From: Rhodococcus sp. G-MC3 | Lineage (GTDB): Bacteria > Actinomycetota > Actinomycetes > Mycobacteriales > Mycobacteriaceae | Direction of reading: 5' to 3' | Length of the DNA stretch: 64,000 bases | Assembly (NCBI RefSeq): GCF_030063335.1 | Contig: NZ_JASISW010000008.1 | Location: forward strand, 1-64,000 | In this document: piece after piece, positions 33,751 through 39,779 of the stretch | Position numbering within the stretch: the first letter of the stretch is position 1 | How the letters are laid out: the number at the start of each line of letters is the position of its first letter | Notes under the pieces: generated by a model | Told to the model about the DNA's origin: nothing | What the model saw: the letters and a program-made list of their open reading frames with translations, nothing else | The model's database searches: none | Position numbers and translations under genes: made by a program

Positions 33751-34262
33751 GCGAAATCGTCATCCGCGTCGAACTCGACGTCCTCGAACTCGCTGTCGTC
33801 GATATCGACAAAGAGGGGTAGATCGGTCCTGCGCCGCACAAGCTCGATCTGAGCGACGACACTCGGTACCGAGAGCGACGTCAGCGTGATTCCCACCAGC
33901 ACGTACCCCGATCGATCAAGGATCGCGTGGAACAGTGCGCCGTCTCGATCGGCCGAGATGATGAGCAGGACGGAAAGGATCGCGGCGAGCGAGCACAGGG
34001 TGGTCAGGCCCCACCACGATGCACTGTTGCGAATGCCGATTTCGCGCTCGTCCAAATCGTTTTCGCTTGTTTCCATGACCGTCTTGCCGGTGTGAGTTGC
34101 GGCTGTCCAGACTGCAATGTGGGCCACTAACACAGCGATCCACGCGATCTGATCAACGGCCACGTCCACGAACAGCGGAATCACGATCAACAGTACGGCC
34201 AGAGCCGACCTCAGATACAAAAGGCCCGAAGTGGTCTTGGCGTTGTCGGGCAGCGTCGGCAC
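33747..34262 (-). CDS. Membrane protein of the island (four helices), function unknown
   Basis: This roughly 171-residue protein, starting at GTG 34260-34262 (PTLPDNAKTTSGLLYLRSAL), has four hydrophobic segments: ALAVLLIVIPLFVDVAVDQI, WIAVLVAHIAVWTA, WGLTTLCSLAAILSVLLII and YVLVGITLTSLSVPSVVAQI. The loop 'SENDLDEREIGIRNSASWWG' between helices 2 and 3 recalls the DUF2178 group of membrane proteins paired with XRE regulators. The acidic C-terminus (DIDDSEFEDVEFDADDDFA) is striking. A TTG at 34346 would add 28 residues and overlap the regulator gene. Pairing with the XRE gene suggests signal transmission or immunity; this is uncertain. Confidence 0.7.
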   Translation of the reverse strand: MPTLPDNAKTTSGLLYLRSALAVLLIVIPLFVDVAVDQIAWIAVLVAHIAVWTAATHTGKTVMETSENDLDEREIGIRNSASWWGLTTLCSLAAILSVLLIISADRDGALFHAILDRSGYVLVGITLTSLSVPSVVAQIELVRRRTDLPLFVDIDDSEFEDVEFDADDDFA

Positions 34263-34305
34263 GATCGGGGATGTTACCCGTCGAAAGCATCGAATGTGAG
34301 GCGAG

Positions 34306-34530
34306 TCAGTGAGTTCCAGTGCGATTGCTGTTGACGGTGTCGGCAAGGCCGAACAGTTCGATGAGGGGAACGTCGAGCGCGTCGGCGATCAACAGTGCGA
34401 GGTACAGGCTCGGAGAGTACGAACCGCGCTCGAGCGCACCGATGGTTTGCACATTGACATCGATGGTGGCAGCGAGTTCCGCTCGCGAAATCTTGGCGTG
34501 TGCACGAAAGCGCCGCAGGTTGTTGTACAT
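34306..34530 (-). CDS. XRE-family HTH regulator of the island
   Basis: This 74-residue DNA-binding protein consists of little more than a Cro/C1 helix-turn-helix: 'YNNLRRFRAHAKISRAELAA', 'TIDVNVQTIGALERGSYSPS', then 'LYLALLIADALDVPLIELFG'. ATG 34528-34530 gives the family's usual start; an in-frame ATG at 34558-34560 would add 10 residues. The long frame to 35049 is an artefact of reading through the precursor genes. It lies between the precursors and the membrane protein and is a good candidate to bind the repeated GTTG-N8-CAAC sites at both ends of the island. A half-like copy (GTGTTGTCAGAACA, 34622-34635) lies just upstream of this gene, hinting at autoregulation. Confidence 0.85.
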   Translation of the reverse strand: MYNNLRRFRAHAKISRAELAATIDVNVQTIGALERGSYSPSLYLALLIADALDVPLIELFGLADTVNSNRTGTH

Positions 34531-34681
34531 GGGGCGCCGTGCTTCTCCGGCTACGGGCATCCTGGCGTCTGTCCTCCCATCTCGTCTCGACGAACCTTGA
34601 TCCCGAATTTCCCCGGGCATTGTGTTGTCAGAACAGTGTAGTACGGGTCTCGACCGGCGCAGCCTCGGTACAGACCACTGT

Positions 34682-34722
34682 GCGCGGGAAGAGCCAGGGG
34701 TCCTCCCCGGATCTTCCCGCGC
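34682..34722 (-). terminator. Attenuator-like hairpin between precursor genes and modification operon
   Basis: GCGCGGGAAGA (34682-34692) and TCTTCCCGCGC (34712-34722) pair perfectly, with an inner GGGG/CCCC pairing. It lies 18 bp after the stop of the nearer precursor gene. On the minus strand no U-tract follows, so it should cause partial termination or protect the upstream mRNA 3' end, giving more precursor than enzyme transcript, as is common in RiPP operons. Confidence 0.75.
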
Positions 34723-34739
34723 GTCGAAGTGTGGAGTGA

Positions 34740-34910
34740 TCAGCAGCTGTGATCGAAGGTGTTGTCGATCGAGACCGCGGAGATTGCCGAGGCTGCGGAG
34801 ATGCATGCGGGCGATGTGCGGGCGGTGGTGTCCGCTGCGGCCGAGTGGTTGATCTCCAGTGCGCTGGTGTAGGTGCTGTAGTTGGCGATGAGGTCGCGTG
34901 CGTTGGCCAT
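34740..34910 (-). CDS. Lanthipeptide precursor peptide, copy 1
   Basis: This 56-residue peptide opens MANARDLIANYSTYTSALEI, continues with an Ala/Thr-rich linker (NHSAAADTTAR), then a likely core from about residue 32: TSPACISAASAISAVSIDNT followed by FDHSC. Only two Cys occur, at 36 and 56; Cys56 is the last residue. S33-P-A-C36 is a nisin-ring-B-like lanthionine pattern, and T51-x4-C56 has the same spacing as the AviCys ring of thioviridamide (TVAFHC). Ser recurs every third residue at 38, 41, 44 and 47. ATG 34908-34910 follows a GAAAGG site. The core boundary is a guess. Confidence 0.85.
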   Translation of the reverse strand: MANARDLIANYSTYTSALEINHSAAADTTARTSPACISAASAISAVSIDNTFDHSC

Positions 34911-34982
34911 GACGAAGAACCTTTCGTTGATGATTCGCTTGTGCAGAAATGAAGTCAGAGATTGTGCCGAGAAAAGGTCGTA

Positions 34983-35153
34983 TCAGCAGCTGTGATCGAA
35001 GGTGTTGTCGATCGAGACTGCGGAGATTGCCGACGCTGCGGAGATACATGCGGGCGATGTGCGGGCGGTGGTGTCCGCTGCGGCTGAGTGGTTGATCTCG
35101 AGTGCGCTGGTGTAGGTGCTGTAGTTGGCGATGAGGTCGCGTGCGTTAGCCAT
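34983..35153 (-). CDS. Lanthipeptide precursor peptide, copy 2 (identical product)
   Basis: This copy encodes exactly the same 56 residues as the one at 34740-34910. The two genes differ at six bases, all silent: codons for Ala2, Leu18, Ser23, Cys36, Ala40 and Ala45. The 72-bp spacer between them and the bases just upstream of each ATG are not alike beyond the ribosome site (GAAGGGA here). Silent divergence with complete protein identity indicates that both copies are functional and under strong purifying selection, or are recently homogenised. Two copies would raise precursor dose. Confidence 0.85.
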   Translation of the reverse strand: MANARDLIANYSTYTSALEINHSAAADTTARTSPACISAASAISAVSIDNTFDHSC

Positions 35154-35224
35154 GAGAAATGATCCCTTCGATGGATTTCTACGGTGGTGTGCTGCGCTGA
35201 CGGTGTTCTTCGCTCTGGATGGAT

Positions 35225-35389
35225 CTAGCGGTCGGTGCGGGAGGAGTCTTGGCTGCCGTTACGCCGATTGTCGAAGTAAGCCGGGAGCGTCGACGGCGAA
35301 TCAACCGCAAACCCGATGCTGCCCAGAAGGTCCGCATCGGTGACGTGCAGATCGAGGGTTCCGTTCAGTTCGATCGTGTTCAGCGACAT
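35225..35389 (-). CDS. Small protein at the head of the precursor operon
   Basis: This 54-residue frame starts SLNTIELNGTLDLHVTDADL and ends with a basic, polar tail (NRRNGSQDSSRTDR). An excellent ribosome site (GAAGGAAGG, 9 bases before ATG 35387-35389) supports translation. It contains no Cys, so it cannot be a lanthionine precursor of the usual kind, and it is soluble. It ends 71 bp before the first precursor gene. It may be a leader-like or accessory peptide or an unrelated regulator; I recognise no family. Codon composition fits its neighbours. Confidence 0.6.
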   Translation of the reverse strand: MSLNTIELNGTLDLHVTDADLLGSIGFAVDSPSTLPAYFDNRRNGSQDSSRTDR

Positions 35390-35441
35390 CGTGACGAACC
35401 TTCCTTCGGTGTACTCGTACACTGTTTTCGGGTTTCGATCC

Positions 35442-35457
35442 GTTCTGTTTTCGCAAC
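35442..35457 (-). promoter_or_regulatory. Island operator copy (GTTGCGAAAACAGAAC)
   Basis: On the minus strand GTTG-N8-GAAC, preceded by GGGT. It lies 53-68 bp before the ATG at 35389 and 34 bp from the next copy. It belongs to the five-member motif set described at 24275-24318. Confidence 0.5.
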
Positions 35458-35475
35458 ACCCAAGTTGCCACCAAT

Positions 35476-35491
35476 GTTTTGAAAACGCAAC
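35476..35491 (-). promoter_or_regulatory. Island operator copy (GTTGCGTTTTCAAAAC)
   Basis: On the minus strand GTTG-N8-AAAC, preceded by AAGT like site 1 at the other end of the island. It overlaps the palindrome GTTTTGAAAAC (35476-35486). Confidence 0.5.
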
Positions 35492-35539
35492 ACTTTGAGA
35501 AAAATCCACAGCAGAGAGGGCCTGTTCGGAGGCTGATTT

Positions 35540-35555
35540 GTTGTGTTCTGGCAAC
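35540..35555 (+). promoter_or_regulatory. Island operator copy (GTTGTGTTCTGGCAAC)
   Basis: A perfect GTTG-N8-CAAC inverted repeat, like site 2 at 24303-24318 but with a different spacer sequence. It lies between the CRP site and the other two copies in the precursor-operon promoter region. Confidence 0.55.
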
Positions 35556-35577
35556 TTCACCAGCGGATTTGCTCAGA

Positions 35578-35593
35578 TGTGATGTGCATCACA
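35578..35593. promoter_or_regulatory. CRP/GlxR-type site upstream of the precursor operon
   Basis: TGTGATGTGCATCACA is a perfect TGTGA-N6-TCACA palindrome about 190 bp before the first ATG of the leftward operon. No other gene starts nearby: the Eis-like gene ends at 35677 on the same strand. It should therefore act on the lanthipeptide operon, linking it to cAMP or carbon status. Confidence 0.7.
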
Positions 35594-35640
35594 ATCGAGG
35601 TCGTCGTTCTGCCTCGATCGTGCTCATCTCAGCGGGCCTA

Positions 35641-35688
35641 GCTCTCAGAAGGCCCAGCTTTCAGAAGGCCCAGCTCTCAGAAGGCCCA
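35641..35688. repeat. Triplicated 16-bp tandem repeat at the 3' end of the Eis-like gene
   Basis: Three copies of GCTCTCAGAAGGCCCA (35641-35656, 35657-35672 with one change, 35673-35688). On the minus strand each reads TGGGCCTTCTGA, that is Trp-Ala-Phe-stop, the end of the acetyltransferase. The first copy encountered ends the gene at 35677, and the two extra copies are downstream. Confidence 0.85.
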
Positions 35689-36894
35689 GCCCATCACCGA
35701 TGCGCGGTCGGTTGCGAACGCGACGTCCACGGTGTGGAGTGCGTCGTCGTCGCGGGTCCACAGGCGAGACGCCGCGGCGAACCTGGTCGCCCTGTGGGTC
35801 CCGAAGTACAGGGCCGAGAGCACGTCCAGCTTGAGTGTGGCGTCGGGAGCTGCTTCGGTTCGGGTGACCGTCGCCTTTCCCGCCGAGATCGTGACGTCGA
35901 ATTTTCCGCCTGCATCGAGGAACGAGTCCTCCACTTCGAGTACGAACTGCGCGTCGACTCCGTACGTTCGGGCTTCGAGAGCGGCCTTCACGTCCATGAT
36001 TCGGCACCAGAGCGCGTCGTGGTGGTTGGTGATCTTCGGGAGTCGGTTGTTCGTCAGCAGAAACGGCAATGCCTCGTCGGGGGCCTGGCTGACCTCGATG
36101 GTGTTGACGAGGTCGATTCCGGCGAGGACCTGCCACATCTCGGCATACGCCCGATCGGTGACCGCGATGAATTCCTGGACGACGATCTTCGACTCGGTCG
36201 GGCTCCGGCGATAGGCGACGTATCCGTCGGCGTGCGCGATGAAGAACAGCTCGGTGAGCCCGTGCCGACGGTTCTCCCGGTCGGCGAAGAAGCGCTCCCA
36301 GCGGATCGGCGGCTTCGGCTGCGCACCCGCGGTCCTGTGCTGCCAACGCTGATAGATCTCGGGCAGCAGGGTCGACGCCTCGGCGGATTCGATGAGGCGG
36401 ACACCGGTGACCGGCGGAATCTCGGACTGGAACTGAGCGAACCGTCGGTCGAGCACGACATAGTGTTCTTCCGTCGCGGGACCGTAGCCGAATCGGCCGT
36501 AAATCGTCGCTTCGCTTGCCGTCAGCAGCGACAGCGGCGCACCAGCTTCTTGCAGCGTGCGGTGCTGCTGGGTGAACATGCGGCGCAGAATTCCGCGCCT
36601 GCGGTGGGTAGGCGCCACCGACACCCACGAGACACCCGACGCCTCGACCTGAGCTCCACCGGGAACCGTCACCGACATTGGGAAATGCATCGCGACGCCC
36701 ACCGGCGTGTTGCCGTCCCACGCCATCACGACATGCCGAGAGCTCGTCAGGATCTGCGTCTCGGCGAGGTCCTCGGAGTTCTGGTGCTCGCCGAAAGCAT
36801 GGGCGTCGAGAAGCGCGACTGCATCCCAATCGTCGTCGGTGGCAGTCCTGATGGTGATCGTGTCTTCGGTAGTCATCATCGTCGAGCTTTTCAT
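35677..36894 (-). CDS. eis: Eis-like GNAT N-acetyltransferase
   Basis: This 405-residue protein has the Eis architecture: an N-terminal GNAT domain with acetyl-CoA loop 'WVSVAPTHRRRGILRRMFTQ', catalytic-region Tyr in 'SEATIYGRFGYGPATEEHYV', a second degenerate GNAT domain, and an SCP2-like C-terminal domain (FLDAGGKFDVTISAGKATVT). It ends in ...GWAF; in Eis the C-terminal Phe carboxylate takes part in catalysis. Known Eis enzymes multi-acetylate aminoglycosides and other amines. ATG 36892-36894 is given; ATGs at 36877-36879 and 36874-36876 are equally possible. It lies between the island and the Rv0881-like gene, and is transcribed toward the island. Confidence 0.9.
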   Translation of the reverse strand: MKSSTMMTTEDTITIRTATDDDWDAVALLDAHAFGEHQNSEDLAETQILTSSRHVVMAWDGNTPVGVAMHFPMSVTVPGGAQVEASGVSWVSVAPTHRRRGILRRMFTQQHRTLQEAGAPLSLLTASEATIYGRFGYGPATEEHYVVLDRRFAQFQSEIPPVTGVRLIESAEASTLLPEIYQRWQHRTAGAQPKPPIRWERFFADRENRRHGLTELFFIAHADGYVAYRRSPTESKIVVQEFIAVTDRAYAEMWQVLAGIDLVNTIEVSQAPDEALPFLLTNNRLPKITNHHDALWCRIMDVKAALEARTYGVDAQFVLEVEDSFLDAGGKFDVTISAGKATVTRTEAAPDATLKLDVLSALYFGTHRATRFAAASRLWTRDDDALHTVDVAFATDRASVMGWAF

Positions 36895-36914
36895 ACGGAT
36901 GGGAAGATGGGCAC

Positions 36915-37715
36915 GTGGTACACGTAATCGACATCGACGACTCCGCCGATCCGCGGCTCGACGACTTCCGCGATCTCAATTCCTCGGACCGTCGCCCCGA
37001 CCTTCCCGAGGGCAAGGGGCTGGTCATAGCCGAAGGCGTTCTCGTCGCCGAGCGGCTGCTGTCGTCGAGGTTCGAGGCCATCAGTCTCCTCGGCGTCGAC
37101 CGTCGCCTGAACGAACTCGGTTCACGGCTCGACGAGGTGGACGTGCCGTTCTATCGCGCGAGCGCCGAGGTCATGGCCGACGCTATCGGCTTCCACCTCA
37201 ATCGCGGTGTGCTTGCCGCGGCGCATCGGCCACCGGAACTCGCCCTTGCCGACGTCTTGAAGGGAGCCAAGACGGTCGTTGTGCTCGAGGGCATCAACGA
37301 TCACGAAAATCTCGGATCGATGTTCCGGAATGCCGCCGGTCTCGGTGCCGACGCCGTCCTGTTCGGTGCGGCGTGCGCCGACCCGCTGTATCGACGGGCT
37401 GTTCGGGTATCGATGGGGCACGTGTTACGCGTTCCGTTCGCGCGGGTTCCCGACTGGCCACGAGGGCTGCAAATACTGCGGGACAACGGTTTTCAGACTA
37501 TTGCCCTCACACCCAATCCATCAGCGATGACTCTCGCGGAGGCGATGACGGGGGAGAAGGTCGCGCTGCTCCTCGGAGCAGAGGGGCCGGGACTCACCGA
37601 GCACGCGATGCGAGCAACCGATGTTCGCGCACGGATACCGATGGCGCCGGGAACCGACTCGCTCAACGTCGCCACCGCTGCCGCCATGGCGTTCTACGAA
37701 CGAGTGCGCGTGTAA
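36915..37715 (+). CDS. SpoU/TrmH-family RNA 2'-O-methyltransferase (Rv0881-like)
   Basis: This 266-residue SPOUT methyltransferase has a substrate-binding N-domain (VIAEGVLVAERLLSSRFEAI) and the trefoil-knot catalytic domain: motif 1 'LEGINDHENLGSMFRNAAGL', motif 2 'VALLLGAEGPGLTEHAM' and motif 3 'PMAPGTDSLNVATAAAMAFY'. It methylates ribose 2'-OH in tRNA or rRNA using SAM; the exact nucleotide is unknown. GTG 36915 starts the protein at VHVIDIDD. It forms an operon with the DUF2537 gene, whose ATG overlaps its stop (TAATG). Confidence 0.92.
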   Translation: MVHVIDIDDSADPRLDDFRDLNSSDRRPDLPEGKGLVIAEGVLVAERLLSSRFEAISLLGVDRRLNELGSRLDEVDVPFYRASAEVMADAIGFHLNRGVLAAAHRPPELALADVLKGAKTVVVLEGINDHENLGSMFRNAAGLGADAVLFGAACADPLYRRAVRVSMGHVLRVPFARVPDWPRGLQILRDNGFQTIALTPNPSAMTLAEAMTGEKVALLLGAEGPGLTEHAMRATDVRARIPMAPGTDSLNVATAAAMAFYERVRV

Positions 37716-38050
37716 TGACCGACAAGACAGCAGCGCCCAGGACTGCGCGGATCAAGACAGCGCGGATCGAGACAGCAGCGACGGATCGCGATGTTCTTTA
37801 CACCGGAATTCCGGTCGCAGTCTTCGCTGCGGTCCTCGTCGGCGCAGCTCTGCTGGCGTTCGGTCGCGAACTTGCCGACATCAATGCGTTTTTGGCGATC
37901 GGGATAAACCTGATCGTCGTCGGCGGCGCAGCCCCCACGGTGCTGCGATGGCGTCGGGCACCGGTGTGGAGGTGGCCCGTCTACGGCACGTGCGTAGGCG
38001 GGGTCGTCAGCTTCGTGGTTCTGGGGATTTCCGTCGTAACCAACGCTTGA
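37715..38050 (+). CDS. DUF2537 membrane protein (Rv0882-like)
   Basis: This 111-residue protein has a Lys/Arg/Thr-rich cytosolic lead (AAPRTARIKTARIETAATDR) in which TARI(K/E)TA is repeated. Three hydrophobic segments follow: GIPVAVFAAVLVGAALLAFG, AFLAIGINLIVVGGAAPTVL and VYGTCVGGVVSFVVLGISVV. It starts at the ATG overlapping the methyltransferase stop by one base. The last 44 bases overlap the convergent DUF6928 gene. In M. tuberculosis the same pair (Rv0881-Rv0882) exists. Function is unknown. Confidence 0.82.
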   Translation: MTDKTAAPRTARIKTARIETAATDRDVLYTGIPVAVFAAVLVGAALLAFGRELADINAFLAIGINLIVVGGAAPTVLRWRRAPVWRWPVYGTCVGGVVSFVVLGISVVTNA

Positions 38051-38756
38051 TGGATCGCTCGGCAGGCGCCGGCTGGGCGGGCTGCGCCGGTTCCGGCTGG
38101 ACCACCTCCGGTGGCCGCTGCCCTGGCGGGTAGATCGTGAATCCGCACACGGGAAGTGAATCGGGATCGAACTCACCACCGCGCGGAGCGCCGGTGTACC
38201 TGAAGCCGAGCCATTCGGCGTTCGCGGCTTCGGCGAACTCCTGTGGATGGAAAGGCAGCGACTGCGGATCCGGAAGCACACCCGGCGGATACACGAGGGG
38301 GTGTTCACCTGCCCAGAAGGGGCGTTCCCAGACCAGCGGGAGCCCGGAGTCTTCGTAGATGTAGATCGGTGTCGCACTGAAGGATCGGCCCATGACGCCG
38401 CGCTCCCAGTAGGCGAATGCGCCCCATGCCGTTTCCGGGTCGGTCGCAACGAGGTAGGTGTGTTCGGACGCCAAGAGGCCAGTCCAAGATTCGGGGAGAA
38501 GCGATGGCTTCGCGAGCGACAGCCCCGCCGTGCAGACAACAGTGACGCCTGGATAACACCCGACGAACACCTCGTTCGGGGAGGCACCCGCAAAGTCCGA
38601 GATCGGCGCATGACGTGTCGCTACCGCAACCTGGTCCGGAAACAAGCGTGCTACGAGGGCTGCCGATGCGTCCCAGTTCGGGGTCGTCGAGTCCCGTAGC
38701 ACCGAGATCGGATCAGGAGCGTCGATGTACCAGATTGTTGACGCTTTGGCCCCCAC
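38007..38756 (-). CDS. DUF6928-like protein
   Basis: This 249-residue protein starts at GTG 38754-38756 (GAKASTIWYIDAPDPISVLR); an alternative GTG at 38765 adds three residues. Recognisable family features are the MGAK start, 'NEVFVGCYPGVTVVCTAGLS', 'TYLVATDPETAWGAFAYWER', 'GVMGRSFSATPIYIYEDSGL', 'PFWAGEHPL', and 'LPFHPQEFAEAANAEWLGFR'. The tail is Pro/Gln-rich and then basic (SIKRWLRRKSPEPRS). Similar proteins occur widely in actinobacteria without known function. It lies 39 bp downstream of sepH on the same strand and ends inside the convergent DUF2537 gene. Confidence 0.7.
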   Translation of the reverse strand: MGAKASTIWYIDAPDPISVLRDSTTPNWDASAALVARLFPDQVAVATRHAPISDFAGASPNEVFVGCYPGVTVVCTAGLSLAKPSLLPESWTGLLASEHTYLVATDPETAWGAFAYWERGVMGRSFSATPIYIYEDSGLPLVWERPFWAGEHPLVYPPGVLPDPQSLPFHPQEFAEAANAEWLGFRYTGAPRGGEFDPDSLPVCGFTIYPPGQRPPEVVQPEPAQPAQPAPAERSIKRWLRRKSPEPRS

Positions 38757-38795
38757 TCCCCGCACCCTTTCTCGACCAGCTTCAGCTGATCAGGA

Positions 38796-39662
38796 TCAAT
38801 TGTGGCCGCTGCTGCGGACACCCAACAGCACATCTTCCCACGACGGCATCGCAGGCTTGCCCTTCTTGTCCTTTTTAGGAGCTGGGGCGGCCTCATGTTT
38901 GGGTTCTTCCACAGAGGTGGACGCTTCTTCCTCGACGTCACCGCCCCGTTCGCTGTCGGCGGTGGTGCCGTAATAGTCGTCGAAGGATTGTTCGGAAGGC
39001 GCAAATTGCAGGGACTGCTCAGGCTCCTCCGGCGGGGCCACCTCGATGGCGCGGACCGGAGCGAGGCCCCGCAACTGTCGACCGAAGTCCGGGTCGACAA
39101 GTTCGGAGGCTGCGTCGTCCAGTGGAGTGATGGTGCCGCCGTGGCCGTCGGGAAGGAACTGCCAGTGCGCCTTGTTGGTGGTTCGGCCCGCCTGCCACTT
39201 CAGCTGGGCGACCCATTTGTTGTCCTCGTCGCGCCACGCGTCCCACGACGCGTCGGCCAGGTTGTGGCCGCGGGCGCGGAAGGCGAGCGCGATGACCTCG
39301 GCCAGCGTCTGCACGGCGGGGCCGTCGTGACGGATGGGGTGTCCTGCCTGCGCCAGCGATGCCGCTTGTGACCGCTCGAGTAGGACCGGGTGCGCAAAAA
39401 TCTCGACGCGGCTCAGCGCCATACCGGAATCGTTCGCAACCTGTTCGACAGTGGCGCCTGCGCGAATTCGAGCCTGGATTTCTTTCGGTCGAAGCAAGCT
39501 GTCCATTTCGATCTCAATCTGTCCTAGTCGAGCGATGTCACCGCGAGAGGCCGCGCGGAGCTTGTCGTCGGCCGGAAGCCGAAATTTGTCGCCGGTTTTA
39601 GGATCCGCACAGACTACGAATTGCCCGTCGGGTTCGAGACCGACCACGCGTAGATCTCGCAC
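38796..39662 (-). CDS. sepH: Cell-division protein SepH
   Basis: This 288-residue protein starts VRDLRVVGLEPDGQFVVCAD and carries the N-terminal SepH domain (DUF3071) with its helix-turn-helix-like part 'LRPKEIQARIRAGATVEQVA'. 'AHPVLLERSQAASLAQAGHP' and 'WQAGRTTNKAHWQFLPDG' are further family signatures. The C-terminal half is acidic, then Pro/Lys-rich, ending PSWEDVLLGVRSSGHN. SepH binds FtsZ and stimulates its assembly in actinobacteria. GTG 39660-39662 has AGGAGG six bases upstream. It corresponds to Rv0883c and precedes serC as in mycobacteria. Confidence 0.9.
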   Translation of the reverse strand: MRDLRVVGLEPDGQFVVCADPKTGDKFRLPADDKLRAASRGDIARLGQIEIEMDSLLRPKEIQARIRAGATVEQVANDSGMALSRVEIFAHPVLLERSQAASLAQAGHPIRHDGPAVQTLAEVIALAFRARGHNLADASWDAWRDEDNKWVAQLKWQAGRTTNKAHWQFLPDGHGGTITPLDDAASELVDPDFGRQLRGLAPVRAIEVAPPEEPEQSLQFAPSEQSFDDYYGTTADSERGGDVEEEASTSVEEPKHEAAPAPKKDKKGKPAMPSWEDVLLGVRSSGHN

Positions 39663-39779
39663 CCTGACCTCCTCATCGCGCCGACTCGCGATATCGTCTT
39701 GCTCGACTGTAATCCACTCGTGATCTTCGGAGTGTGTCCGACACGCGTGTCTTCGGTGTCGGAGCCCCGGTGTCAAAGA

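Noticed and set aside
34306..35049. 247-codon leftward frame spanning the precursor region
   Set aside because: It reads through both precursor genes in a wrong phase before joining the XRE regulator; only its last 74 codons are real.
35225..35389. Third lanthipeptide precursor
   Set aside because: The 54-residue product has no Cys and no similarity to the two real precursors, so it is listed as an accessory small protein instead.
24275..35593. Thioamitide (thioviridamide-like) cluster
   Set aside because: The kinase/HopA1/HFCD set is shared, but no YcaO or TfuA thioamide enzymes are present, and the precursor differs.
24275..35593. Linaridin or class I-IV lanthipeptide cluster
   Set aside because: No CypH/CypL-type membrane enzymes, LanB, LanC, LanM or LanL domains are seen. 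The enzymes present fit class V only.
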